DNA of 26,130 nt from CALNYX01 sp942490925. Its GTDB lineage: Bacteria > Chlamydiota > Chlamydiia > Chlamydiales > JAAKFR01. The position numbers and the translations under genes were made by a program. Shown piece by piece: positions 7,862 through 16,839 of the stretch (its first letter is position 1; the number at the start of each line of letters is the position of its first letter). The stretch lies in contig CALNYX010000011.1 in the NCBI GenBank assembly GCA_942490925.1, positions 1-26,130 of the forward strand, in the 5' to 3' direction. A model generated the notes under the pieces. That model made no database searches. It saw nothing but the letters and a program-made list of their open reading frames with translations, and was not told where the DNA came from.

Positions 7862-7945
7862 CCCCCCCCTAAACGGGGTCAAGGGGACATGTCCCCTTGC
7901 GGATGCAAGGCAGAGCCTGCCTGTCGGAGACCCGCCGGAGGCATG
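7862..7945. repeat. Cluster of palindromes (REP-like) between hsdS and hsdR
   Basis: A perfect 20-bp palindrome CAAGGGGACATGTCCCCTTG lies at 7880-7899 and a hairpin AGGCAG-AGC-CTGCCT at 7908-7922. A C-run/GGGG pairing precedes them at about 7862-7879, and a GC-rich segment containing CGCCGGAGGCATGCC follows. The stretch is richer in G+C than the surrounding DNA and has no T-run, so it is not a standard terminator. It resembles repetitive extragenic palindromes. Whether other copies exist in the genome cannot be seen here. Confidence 0.55.
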
Positions 7946-8003
7946 CCTTCCCACATAACTCTTATTCTCTTCCCAACCTACTACGCCAAAGAGAGTTACC
8001 ATT

Positions 8004-11000
8004 ATGATGTCTGGTCCTGAAGATTGGCTGGCAGAGCAGCCTTGCCTCAACTATTTGCAGTCTGTTGGGTACGAGTACCTAACGCCTGAGGGCAATGTCG
8101 CTGCGCGCGCTGCTAAGAATATGACGATCCTGCGCGACGTGTGCGTTGCTTCGCTGGTGCGGATCAACGGCATTACAGAAGCGGACGCGAGGGCTGCGTA
8201 TCAGGATCTGGTTCAGCAGACGGACAACGAAGAATGGTCTAAATGGCTGCGCGGTGGGTATAGCCGTAAGGTTGAGGGACAGACAGAGAATAAGACGATT
8301 CACCTGATTGATTTTAGGGATACAGCGGCGAATACGTTTACGGTTACGAACCAATTTACGGTAGAAGCACAGAACACTCGCCGCCCTGATATGGTGGTGT
8401 TTGTTAACGGCATTCCGTTGGTGGTGATTGAAGCAAAGAACCCTGTTTCGTATAAGCAAAAACATACAGAGGCGTATGAACAAATCCGGCAATATGAACA
8501 GGACATCCCCCGTCTGTTTTATTCGAATGCGTTTAATATGATTCTAGATGGTAATATGCTGCTTCGCTATGGTGCTACAGGCGCTAAGGCGGAGTACTGG
8601 GGGCAATGGAAAGACCCGTGGCCTCGGAAGCGTGAAGAGTTTAAGGACGACTTTACACGTGGGCTGTGGTCACTGCTGGAACCTTCGAGACTGCTGGACT
8701 TGGTGGCACATTTTATTGTGTTCGAGGCTAGTGATGGGAAGGTGATTAAGAAAATTTGCAGGTATCAGCAGTTTCGCGCTGTGAATAAGATGGTTGAGCG
8801 TGTTGTTGACGGCGAACATCGCAAGGGGCTTGTGTGGCATACACAGGGAAGCGGGAAGTCGCTGACGATGGTTATGGCTGCGCTGAAGCTGAAGAAGCAC
8901 CTTACTGTTGCAGATGGCGCTATCGGCAACCCTAACTTGCTGGTGTTGACTGACCGTAAGGATCTGGACGAACAGATTGCGGGTACGTTTATCGCGTGCG
9001 GACTGTCGAATCCACGTCAGGTTGAGGGCAAGGCAGATCTGCGCAATGCGCTCCATCAGGCTACGAAGGGGCTTACGCTGCTCAGCACGATCTTCAAGTT
9101 TGAAGGGCTGAGAAAGGAAGTTGCGGATAGCGATAATTGGATAGTGCTGGTGGATGAATGCCATCGGACACAAGAGAAAGATTTGGGTGCGTACCTGCGT
9201 GCGACGCTGCCGAATGCTCGATTCTTCGGGTTCACTGGTACTCCGGTAAAAGCTGATGACAAGAATACGTATGAGAACTTTAGCCCTGCGGGTGAAACGT
9301 ATCTGGATAAATACGGCATTGATGATGCAGTGGCGGACGGCGCGACTATTCCCATTAAATATACATCCCGAATGGCGGAATGGCAGCTTGATGCTAAAAA
9401 GCTTGATGTTGTGTTTGATCAGGAATTTCTTGATGTGTCAGATGTTCAGCTTGATAAGATTAAGAAGAGCGGCGTGTCGTTTGCAGACTTGGTAAAGCAT
9501 CCGAAACGTATGGAGCTGATTGCTCTTGATATGTGGACGCATTTTAAAGGGCACGCCATGCCGGACGGCTTTAAGGCGCAGGTTGTGGCAATCGATAGGG
9601 AAGCCATCATTCTGTATAAACGTGCGCTTGATGCAGTGATTACAGAAGACCTGATCAAGAAGCAGGGCATGGAGCCTAAAGAAGCTGCTAAGGTTGCTGC
9701 GTCGTATTCTGAATGTGTGTATTCCAGTAGTCAGGAAGATGCGAAGCCAAGCGATGATGCGTGGAAAGAATCCATTCGTAAAGACCTTGTGCGCTATGCG
9801 TTACCGCGTACTGCGCCGGAAAAGCGTGACGAGACGGAGGTGCGTTCTGCTTTCGGCAAACTTGGTGAACCACCGTATTTTTTGATCGTGTGCAGCAAGT
9901 TGCTTACAGGCTTTGATGCGCCTGTAGAGAACGTGATGTATCTTGATAATCCGCTTAAAGAACATAACCTTTTGCAGGCTATTGCGCGTACCAACCGAGT
10001 GCACGGCGATAAGAAGCAATACGGTCTGATTGTTGATTACATTGGCGTTACCAAGAAGTTGAACGAGGCTCTAGAGTCTTACCGTTCTGAAGATGTGGAG
10101 CATGCGTTAACTGACTTGGACGGGCTGCGCGATGAACTGCGGGCGGCTCATGCCGTGATTGCCGATACTGTGAACCAGTATAACAATGGCGCAAGCTATA
10201 AAGAGGCGCTGCGCGATGAATTTCTTGCGCTGATACAAGCTATCGATACCGAGGACGCATGGTATGTCTTCAGCAAACAAGCGAAAGCGTTTATCCATGC
10301 GTATGAAGCGTTAAGCCCTGATCCGTATGTTCTTGATTTTTCTCGCGACATGAAATGGGTCGCAATGTTCTTGCCATATGCAACACAGCATTTTGAGAAG
10401 CGCGAAGATACAAGCTTGAAGGATTATAGCGCAAAGATTCGTGAGATTCTTGAAGAGCATCTTGATGTGTCCGGGATGCGGACGCTCATTAAGCTGCGTA
10501 CATTGACTGATCCTGAATACTGGGATGATTTCAAGACTGACGACAAAGAAGAACCGGAACTTAAAGAGGCTGCCATACGTAAAGCCACAGAGCTGAAGCG
10601 TGTGCTGTCTGAAAAGGTTCGTGAGAACGAATTACAGTTCCTGCCATTTTCTCAGCGCGTACAGGAGATCATCAAACGCATGGCTGAAGGGCAGGCTGAT
10701 TTTGCGGATGAACTGAGTCAGTTAGAAAAGCTGTCTAAAGATCTGCAAAATGAGATTACGCCGCAAGGTGGGCTGGAAGAGCGGGCGCACGGTATCTACA
10801 AAATTTTAGAAGCATTTATGCCTGCGGGTGAAATGCCTGAAGACTCTGTTAGTGATGCTCACAGCGCCTCTGCTTCTGCTGAAAAAGAGTCTGGCTTGAA
10901 TGCGATGCAGGAGCTAGCGTTAGGGATTCACGAGCTGTATGCGTCTAACGAATCTGCCCCTGTCGGTTGGCACACCATGGAGCATTTAAAGAAGGGGATT

Positions 11001-11108
11001 CGTCAGCAGGTTGCACGTATGCTTGTTAAAAGTGGTATGAAAGCATTTTGGAAAGACGTGCCGCCAAAGGTCGAATCTTACGCAGAGAAGAAGTACCTTA
11101 AGCTGTAA
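8004..11108 (+). CDS. hsdR: Type I restriction-modification restriction/translocase subunit
   Basis: The protein has 1034 residues, in the usual HsdR range. It cleaves unmodified DNA after ATP-driven translocation, in complex with HsdM2S. The N-terminal PD-(D/E)xK nuclease domain has D129 (RRPDMVVF) and E143-A-K145 (VIEAKNP). The SF2 helicase domains carry Walker A TQGSGKS at 280-286, DECH at 384-387 and motif III-like GFTGTP. A motif VI-like ARTNRVHGDKK precedes a long helical C-terminus. Start ATGATG at 8004 has only a weak purine stretch upstream. By eye the gene is richer in G+C than the zor genes and the 1700-3962 cassette. All catalytic motifs are present, so restriction should be active. 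Confidence 0.96.
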   Translation: MMSGPEDWLAEQPCLNYLQSVGYEYLTPEGNVAARAAKNMTILRDVCVASLVRINGITEADARAAYQDLVQQTDNEEWSKWLRGGYSRKVEGQTENKTIHLIDFRDTAANTFTVTNQFTVEAQNTRRPDMVVFVNGIPLVVIEAKNPVSYKQKHTEAYEQIRQYEQDIPRLFYSNAFNMILDGNMLLRYGATGAKAEYWGQWKDPWPRKREEFKDDFTRGLWSLLEPSRLLDLVAHFIVFEASDGKVIKKICRYQQFRAVNKMVERVVDGEHRKGLVWHTQGSGKSLTMVMAALKLKKHLTVADGAIGNPNLLVLTDRKDLDEQIAGTFIACGLSNPRQVEGKADLRNALHQATKGLTLLSTIFKFEGLRKEVADSDNWIVLVDECHRTQEKDLGAYLRATLPNARFFGFTGTPVKADDKNTYENFSPAGETYLDKYGIDDAVADGATIPIKYTSRMAEWQLDAKKLDVVFDQEFLDVSDVQLDKIKKSGVSFADLVKHPKRMELIALDMWTHFKGHAMPDGFKAQVVAIDREAIILYKRALDAVITEDLIKKQGMEPKEAAKVAASYSECVYSSSQEDAKPSDDAWKESIRKDLVRYALPRTAPEKRDETEVRSAFGKLGEPPYFLIVCSKLLTGFDAPVENVMYLDNPLKEHNLLQAIARTNRVHGDKKQYGLIVDYIGVTKKLNEALESYRSEDVEHALTDLDGLRDELRAAHAVIADTVNQYNNGASYKEALRDEFLALIQAIDTEDAWYVFSKQAKAFIHAYEALSPDPYVLDFSRDMKWVAMFLPYATQHFEKREDTSLKDYSAKIREILEEHLDVSGMRTLIKLRTLTDPEYWDDFKTDDKEEPELKEAAIRKATELKRVLSEKVRENELQFLPFSQRVQEIIKRMAEGQADFADELSQLEKLSKDLQNEITPQGGLEERAHGIYKILEAFMPAGEMPEDSVSDAHSASASAEKESGLNAMQELALGIHELYASNESAPVGWHTMEHLKKGIRQQVARMLVKSGMKAFWKDVPPKVESYAEKKYLKL

Positions 11109-11231
11109 CAGAAAGGGGTGCGCGGAGCGTTGTTCCCACCCCACCCACACCTGTGTTTCATTTTGTATATATAGTTGCACCGTGAAAGTGCATATACAGT
11201 GGACCCGATGGTTGCATAAAAATGAGGTTTA

Positions 11232-11960
11232 ATGGCTATCTTACAGGTTGGCTCAACAGCCATTTCGTACACCATTCAGCACAAAGAAGGCTGCAAGCAA
11301 AAGCGTATTGAGGTTACACCTGATGCGGTAAACGTCATTGTGCCCGAAGGTTTCAGTGAAGATGCAGTTGCAGCGTTTGTGCATGAACGCAGGCGCTGGG
11401 TATTTGAAAAGCGTATGGAGCTGTTACAGGAAGTAGGTATTGATGGCCCTTGGCCTAATCGTTTTGTTTCAGGCGCAAAGGTTATGTTTCGTGGTCGACG
11501 TATGCGCTTGCATGTAGCACGCGAAGAGCACAGACGTGGCGTGCAGTACAAGAGTGGCTTTTATGTGTCTGTGCCTCCGTACATTCAAGAAGGGAAAGAG
11601 GAACAGTACGCCAAGAAGACACTCACCGCATGGCTTCAAGACCGTGTTAAGCAAGATGCAGATGCTTTCGCTGCACGGCATGGCAAAAGCAACGATCTTA
11701 TTCCTGTCTCGCTGCGAATTCTCGATCAAAAGCACCTATGGGGAGCATGTAGCCAAAGCGGCAACATCACCCTCAACTGGCGTCTTGTGTTCGCTCCAAA
11801 GGCTGTACTTGAATACGCAGTTGTACATGAATTGTGTCACTTGAAGCACAGGCATCATGGTCGCGAGTTCTGGGACCTAGTACGCATCATTCTGCCAGAC
11901 TATCGAGTCGCCAAAGAGTGGCTTGAGGGGAATCAGAAGATAGTTGGTAGGGATGGGTAG
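11232..11960 (+). CDS. YgjP-type (DUF45) zinc metallopeptidase
   Basis: The protein has 242 residues. The zinc motif HELCH is at 199-203, within VVHELCHLKHRHHGREFW, and further family signatures WGACS and NITLNWRL precede it. Proteins of this family are frequently encoded next to type I restriction genes, and here it follows hsdR by 123 bp on the same strand and ends at a terminator. The gap before it contains a short hairpin (TGCAC-(7)-GTGCA) and no other gene. Its substrate is unknown. Control of HsdR level by proteolysis is a possible role, but this is only an inference from position. Confidence 0.88.
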   Translation: MAILQVGSTAISYTIQHKEGCKQKRIEVTPDAVNVIVPEGFSEDAVAAFVHERRRWVFEKRMELLQEVGIDGPWPNRFVSGAKVMFRGRRMRLHVAREEHRRGVQYKSGFYVSVPPYIQEGKEEQYAKKTLTAWLQDRVKQDADAFAARHGKSNDLIPVSLRILDQKHLWGACSQSGNITLNWRLVFAPKAVLEYAVVHELCHLKHRHHGREFWDLVRIILPDYRVAKEWLEGNQKIVGRDG

Positions 11961-11992
11961 ATAATTTACAATTAATCAAAGCGTTACAATGT

Positions 11993-12020
11993 ACGGAGGC
12001 AGTATTGTCTCCGTTTTTTT
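11993..12020 (+). terminator. Rho-independent terminator after the restriction operon
   Basis: ACGGAGGC (11993-12000) pairs with GTCTCCGT (12007-12014) with one G-T wobble and a 6-nt loop, followed by T7. It separates the RM operon from the Zorya operon. Confidence 0.85.
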
Positions 12021-12262
12021 ATTGATGGTGCTTTCAACGGAGGGCAACTGGCTATATTAGCAAAAGGGTTTTTCTTTTTAAAACCGATTGTCTGTTTGCT
12101 CAAACTGCAAATTCTTCCTTGCCTAGCCTGTCGAATAAGAGCAAAAGATTCCTTTAAATTTAAATAGGTAAGTGTAGTTGTTGTTTTACGTAACAAACAA
12201 TTACTTGATGATAGATAAAACGTTTAGTTTAGACCTTTATTGGTAAATTTTGGGGGGTACTG
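12021..12262 (+). promoter_or_regulatory. Zorya operon upstream region
   Basis: Together with the preceding terminator this is a 302-bp stretch without a gene. It is AT-rich and holds a perfect 12-bp palindrome TTTAAATTTAAA (12153-12164) and an imperfect inverted repeat around TACGTA (TTGTT...AACAA, 12181-12196). Both are possible operators. The zorA ribosome-binding site is the GGGGGG run at 12252-12257. No -35/-10 pair is clear enough to call. Confidence 0.35.
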
Positions 12263-14590
12263 ATGTCATCAGAATCAGTTAGTTGGGACTCTTTTCTTCC
12301 TGCTATAGATAGAATTATTGCACTAGATATTTATTCAACTGAGGGGATTACAGCACTTTTTATTGGTGCGATCTGTTTACTATTTCTCCTGTTTGTTTTT
12401 GTATTGGGTGGGATTTATTGGCGTTATCTTTTGCGTGTTAATTTTTACATTAAAAATTTGAAAGATGTTAACGAGGACAACCTACTAGATAAAAAATATC
12501 TGCTACTGAAGAAAGAACAGGACAACATGAGCGCTTCATGGGCGAATAGACATGTTGGTCAATCCCTATGGAAAGAGTTTGATGAGACCTTAATAACCTA
12601 TGAAGGGCGGTTGTATAACAATCTAGATGCTGAACAGTTTTTTAACGGTAGCACGTTAGCTAGGCGCATTGTGGATTCTAGACTCTTTCCGACTGGCGCA
12701 GCTATCCTAACTGGTGTGGGAGTGCTGGGTACTTTTTTAGGTTTGCAACTTGGTCTTTCTGGCTTGAGTCTTGATGGCGATATTTCAATGATTCAAGGTG
12801 AAATTAAGCTACTTGCGCAAAGTGCTTCTGTTGCTTTTGTTACCTCCGTTTGGGGGGTAGGTTCAAGTTTGTTGTTGAACTCAATAGAAAAGATTTTTCA
12901 TGGGGCAATTACTCGTAAAATCCATGAGCTTCAGCAAAGAGTCGACGACATTTTTCCGCGATTCCCTGTTATGGAAGTGTTTGCAGACATTCGCAGTGAA
13001 AATAAAAAATCAAGTGAAGCATTGAATGGTCTTGCAGAGCAAATCGGTAATAAGATGCAAACGTCTCTGGATTCATTTTCTAATGAAATGACCGGTTCGA
13101 TAGCACAGAGCATCTCCTCTGCTGCTGAGAGCATTTCGCAAACAATTGGTGGAACGTTAAAAGAAACAATTGAAGAGACGCTAGTTCCAGCTGTTCAAAG
13201 CATGGCTGATGTTACGACAGAACTTGCAGATCGCCAGGCAAAAGGGTCTGAGGAAGCCATGAGTGGCCTTCTTGAACGTTTTATGGATGCCATGGGGAAA
13301 GAAGGACAAGGTCAGCGAGATGCGATGCAAGGAGCATCTCAAGAAATTAGAGATGCTATGACTGGATTGAATTCTTCAATGGGCGATTTCTTTGAGTCAC
13401 TTAAACAGCAGCAGGCTGCATTTAGTGAAGAACAAGATGAAAGAGCGAAAACTTTGGAGAAATCTGTACATGATCTTGTAGCGCACCAGAGCAGTGCGTT
13501 GGAGGACACAAATAGTAAGTTGTCAGGAATGTTAGAAGCATTTGCAATGACTCTTGGTGAAGAACAGGCAAGGCAAGCAGATTCATTGTCTTCTGCCTCT
13601 GGAGATGTTCGCGAAGCTATTGTTGACCTGTCAACTGGCATGAATTCTTTCTTTGAAGAACTTGGATCGCAACAGCGAACAATGATTGCTGAACAGGATG
13701 AAAGAACGCGAGCACTTGAAGCTGCGGTACAGCGGATGATGAATGGGCAAAGTGATGCTCAGCGTGAAAACTCAGATGCAGTGTCACAAATGCTTCATGA
13801 TTTCTTGCTTAGAATGGATCAAGCTCAAAATAAACAATCTGGCTCTCTTGATAAAGCATCTGATGGGGTGCGTGATGTGCTTACAAATATGGGGGGAACG
13901 CTGGAGTCCTTTATGGAATCTCTCGATATTGTTCAGGAACGCATGCGTGATGAGCAGGATGAGCGGAATAAGGGGCTGGAGCAGCTTGTTCATGAGACAA
14001 CAGATTCTGTAGCAGGCTTACTTAAACAAGGCGAACAGTTACAGCAAAACCTAGATTCAAGTGCTACAGCTATGGATTCCGTCGTAGGGCGAATGAATAA
14101 AACAGGTGATGCCTTATCTGACGCCACAATGAATTTAAAAGTGTTAGGTTCTGAGATTGGTTCATCTACGACTCGGGCTGCGTCTAGCATTGAAGAGAGT
14201 GTTTCTGTTGTGAAAGGGTTGTTTGCAGAGAACAACAAAGTCGCAAGCGGCCTGGAAGCTACTTTGCGTTCTCTTGAAGATATTCGGGGGACTGTAGAGG
14301 CTGCAACAGCAGATCTTCAAGTGGCTGTGACGGAATCTAGTAACGGATTCAGCTCGCTTTCAACACACTATAAAGACATTCAGGCTGCAATGGAGACACA
14401 TGTTTCTGACCTCGAGGATCAAGTGTCTAGCTTGCTAAGTGGGTATAGTGACGCTGTTCAAGCTCAGCTTGAATCTCGAATGACAAAGTGGGATTCGCAA
14501 ACAGAGAATTTCTGTACACACATGACTAGCGCTGTAACTGCAATGGGCGAGGTTATTGAGAGTATGGATAACCGACCTGTCCGTTCTTAA
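12263..14590 (+). CDS. zorA: Zorya type I anti-phage protein ZorA (MotA-like stator with long tail)
   Basis: The protein has 775 residues. ZorA and ZorB form an inner-membrane proton-driven motor resembling flagellar MotA/MotB that senses phage infection and, through its long cytoplasmic tail, recruits or activates the effectors (known of the family). Membrane segments are at about 30-52, 146-166 and 188-208; the last two carry the MotA/ExbB-like GVLGTFLGLQLGL and SVAFVTSVWGVGSSLL patterns. Residues 209-775 form a long helical, Gln/Glu/Ser-rich tail with no membrane segment. Residues 358-618 contain three tandem 87-residue repeats, each with EQDER at the same offset. It is the first gene of the operon, 13 bp before zorB. 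A flagellar stator is excluded by the tail and by the zorC/zorD neighbours. Confidence 0.93.
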   Translation: MSSESVSWDSFLPAIDRIIALDIYSTEGITALFIGAICLLFLLFVFVLGGIYWRYLLRVNFYIKNLKDVNEDNLLDKKYLLLKKEQDNMSASWANRHVGQSLWKEFDETLITYEGRLYNNLDAEQFFNGSTLARRIVDSRLFPTGAAILTGVGVLGTFLGLQLGLSGLSLDGDISMIQGEIKLLAQSASVAFVTSVWGVGSSLLLNSIEKIFHGAITRKIHELQQRVDDIFPRFPVMEVFADIRSENKKSSEALNGLAEQIGNKMQTSLDSFSNEMTGSIAQSISSAAESISQTIGGTLKETIEETLVPAVQSMADVTTELADRQAKGSEEAMSGLLERFMDAMGKEGQGQRDAMQGASQEIRDAMTGLNSSMGDFFESLKQQQAAFSEEQDERAKTLEKSVHDLVAHQSSALEDTNSKLSGMLEAFAMTLGEEQARQADSLSSASGDVREAIVDLSTGMNSFFEELGSQQRTMIAEQDERTRALEAAVQRMMNGQSDAQRENSDAVSQMLHDFLLRMDQAQNKQSGSLDKASDGVRDVLTNMGGTLESFMESLDIVQERMRDEQDERNKGLEQLVHETTDSVAGLLKQGEQLQQNLDSSATAMDSVVGRMNKTGDALSDATMNLKVLGSEIGSSTTRAASSIEESVSVVKGLFAENNKVASGLEATLRSLEDIRGTVEAATADLQVAVTESSNGFSSLSTHYKDIQAAMETHVSDLEDQVSSLLSGYSDAVQAQLESRMTKWDSQTENFCTHMTSAVTAMGEVIESMDNRPVRS
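13334..14116 (+). repeat. Three tandem 87-residue repeats in the ZorA tail
   Basis: Copies start at residues 358 (ASQEIRDAM), 445 (ASGDVREAI) and 532 (ASDGVRDVL). EQDER recurs at 390-394, 477-481 and 564-568, giving an exact 87-residue (261-bp) period. The third copy fades after about residue 580. The second half of a partial preceding unit (SEEAMSGLLERF) is recognisable at about 329-357, matching TNSKLSGMLEAF and the corresponding part of copy 2. DNA identity between copies has drifted, so the duplication is old. Confidence 0.8.
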
Positions 14591-14603
14591 TGGAGTGTAA
14601 GAT

Positions 14604-15356
14604 ATGAGTTTTTTTGCTCCACCACGACGGCGTACGGTAATTACAGAGGAAGATAACCCATATTGGATGTCCTTTTCAGATATTATGGCTGGTCTTCTTG
14701 TAATTTTTATTCTTGCTTGTGCAACCTTGCTGTTACGACTTGCCCAGATGGAAGATAAAGTTTCAAGAAATATTGAAGAACTGAAGCAGTCTTCAAAAGC
14801 ACGCTCTGAGATTCTGCATGAAATTGCACGTGATTTGTCTAATAAAGGCATCCAAGTTGAAATTTCAGATAATGATTCAGTTCTGCGAATCCCTGAACAA
14901 GCCTTCCATTTTAAAACAGGAAAGTTTGAGGTCAGTAATGAATATAAAATTGCAGCAGAGAGCATTGGGAAGGCCTTGTATCATTCGATTACGAAAGATG
15001 AGCGCTGGAAGTATCTGGAAACAGTTTTTGTAGAGGGGCATACTGATAGTCGTAATGCGAGAAATTATCGGATGGGAAACTGGGAATTGTCAGCTTTGCG
15101 TGCAATTTCGTTATGGAAATTTTGGGTTGAGGAAACTTCTTATGGTTCGAACCTAGAGAATCTTAGAAATAGGCAGGGGCGGTTACTTTTTTCTGTTAGT
15201 GGGTATGCCGCAACCCGCAGAGTGAGCGAAGTAGAAAACTCAAAAAATGCAATGCGAAAAAATAGACGAATTGACATCCGCTTTACGACCCGACAACCCT
15301 CTTTACTGGAGCTTCAAAAAGTAAGTGAACCTCTTTATGGAGGAGACGATGGTTAA
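14604..15356 (+). CDS. zorB: Zorya protein ZorB (MotB-like, OmpA-like peptidoglycan-binding domain)
   Basis: The protein has 250 residues. The single N-terminal membrane helix (about 20-44) carries the MotB-type PYWMSFSDIMAGLL sequence, with Asp26 as the proton-carrying residue. D26 is at the same position as the essential aspartate reported for E. coli ZorB, as I recall it. After a short coiled linker, an OmpA-like domain (about 85-230) contains the binding signature VEGHTDSRNARNYRMGNWELSALRA. This domain would anchor the motor to peptidoglycan in the periplasm. The ribosome-binding site is GGAG after the zorA stop. The gene overlaps zorC by 8 bp. Confidence 0.94.
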   Translation: MSFFAPPRRRTVITEEDNPYWMSFSDIMAGLLVIFILACATLLLRLAQMEDKVSRNIEELKQSSKARSEILHEIARDLSNKGIQVEISDNDSVLRIPEQAFHFKTGKFEVSNEYKIAAESIGKALYHSITKDERWKYLETVFVEGHTDSRNARNYRMGNWELSALRAISLWKFWVEETSYGSNLENLRNRQGRLLFSVSGYAATRRVSEVENSKNAMRKNRRIDIRFTTRQPSLLELQKVSEPLYGGDDG

Positions 15357-16839
15357 GCTGCGCGCTGTGAGGCTTAATGTAAATCTCCCTGAAATATCCA
15401 CCGAGGAATCGCGAACTGTCTACTCTTCTTTAACTCTTAAATTGGAACGATATGTTAAGGGGATCGGGACTAACTCTAGCTTGTTCCGAGCGAGAAAAGA
15501 TGAGTTGGTAAGAGCCTCAGATACTGGAAAAAATATTACGGAAGTAATGCAAAGTTTGGCATATGTACGTCCGTTGCTAGAGCTTTGGCGTAAGGAAATG
15601 TTTTTTTTAGAAAAAGTACCACCAGATGATTATTTATTAAGTCATATTGGACTATTGTTGTCCGGGACAAGGCGTAATCGTTTGGGGCGGCTAGCTATTC
15701 GTGAAGCTTTTGATGTGTTTTTTTTACGATATGACAGACTTGGAAGTCACGTTGAAGCCTATAGTTCTTTTTTGAGACATCAGTTGGGGCAGTATAATGA
15801 TTCTGAGTTAATGTTCGGATTAGATAAGATAAAGCAAAAAGCCATAGATATTGTTTCCCCGAAAGGACATTTGTGGCTTGCACGTAATACAGCACAGTTA
15901 GGTTCAACATTACCAGACGAGGCCAGTCGGTATAGTATCCCAATGCATTCATCGCGTTTTTATAAATGTTCTCAACAAGAATATTACATTCAGCGTATCA
16001 GCAGATTAGCCCCAAGTGAAAATGATGCTGTGTTAACTGAAGTGCGAAATAAGAAAGTTTATGATGCTCAATATGGTGATGAGCAGAAGCTCGGACATAC
16101 CATCGTCGAGCTGTTAATTGATAAGCTTTCGAGTGTTAGCGAAGAACCGGCAGATAGTTGGTTGAAGACGATTCTTTCTATTGCTGGAGACCCCCGTGTG
16201 CCTTCTGGGCATCAGAATTATCGTTTATGGTGGAGCTTTTTGGGACAAAAGCGTGTTGAGCTGATGCGTAGATGGCTTTCAAAAATGGATATGGAATTGT
16301 TCCTTGAAATAGTGAAAGAGTTTTCTGAACGCAAGGGCGGTGAGGATATGAAGCGTATGTTTGCAAAACGTAAGCGCTTCTTACTTGGCCTTTTTGAAGA
16401 ACAGCTTGTTCAAGACGCCCAATTATTTCTTGCTTGGCAACCAGAGGATTACTTAACCAAAAGTATTTCTGATAAAGATGAACGCCCATATTTTCAGAAG
16501 CTAACGGGTGGGGATAATAAATTAACGATTTTTTATTTTCGTCTTGGAAATATTCATTTGGTGGAGGGAACTCATTCATTTGCTCTTACTATTCTGGATA
16601 AACTTCCAGATAATAGCCCGATCGGAAAGTATTCATCCTCAAACGTGTTCAGTCGTTCATTGGGCATAGGTTTGTTTGAAGATTATCAAACCCAATACGG
16701 AAATTCAGAAAAATGTAAGAGAATTGTGCACAATAGTAAGTGGGTTGTGGAAGCGTACAATATGCTGAAGAAGTTAGGTGTAAATATTGCGCCAGATGCA
16801 ATAATGGATGCTGAAGATTATAGGCGGTTACGTAACTAA
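15349..16839 (+). CDS. zorC: Zorya type I protein ZorC (EH-signature family)
   Basis: The protein has 496 residues from the ATG at 15349, which has GGAGG just upstream; a GTG at 15325 would add eight residues but lacks that site. The protein is helical, cytosolic and has no catalytic motif I can name with certainty. In type I Zorya, ZorC binds DNA and contributes to defence with ZorD. The family is named for a conserved Glu and His. E406 (LVEGTHS) and H461 (IVHNSKW) are candidates here, but I cannot confirm the alignment. It lies between zorB (8-bp overlap) and zorD (1-bp overlap), so the identification rests strongly on context. It is somewhat shorter than the E. coli protein as I recall it. 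Confidence 0.85.
   Translation: MVKLRAVRLNVNLPEISTEESRTVYSSLTLKLERYVKGIGTNSSLFRARKDELVRASDTGKNITEVMQSLAYVRPLLELWRKEMFFLEKVPPDDYLLSHIGLLLSGTRRNRLGRLAIREAFDVFFLRYDRLGSHVEAYSSFLRHQLGQYNDSELMFGLDKIKQKAIDIVSPKGHLWLARNTAQLGSTLPDEASRYSIPMHSSRFYKCSQQEYYIQRISRLAPSENDAVLTEVRNKKVYDAQYGDEQKLGHTIVELLIDKLSSVSEEPADSWLKTILSIAGDPRVPSGHQNYRLWWSFLGQKRVELMRRWLSKMDMELFLEIVKEFSERKGGEDMKRMFAKRKRFLLGLFEEQLVQDAQLFLAWQPEDYLTKSISDKDERPYFQKLTGGDNKLTIFYFRLGNIHLVEGTHSFALTILDKLPDNSPIGKYSSSNVFSRSLGIGLFEDYQTQYGNSEKCKRIVHNSKWVVEAYNMLKKLGVNIAPDAIMDAEDYRRLRN

Noticed and set aside
8079..10298. Several minus-strand open frames across hsdR
   Set aside because: They are shadows of the hsdR reading frame, with no start signals and no domain pattern.
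12263..15356. Flagellar or Tol/Exb-type stator pair
   Set aside because: The long repeated cytoplasmic tail of the first protein and the following EH-family and SNF2/Mrr genes identify Zorya.
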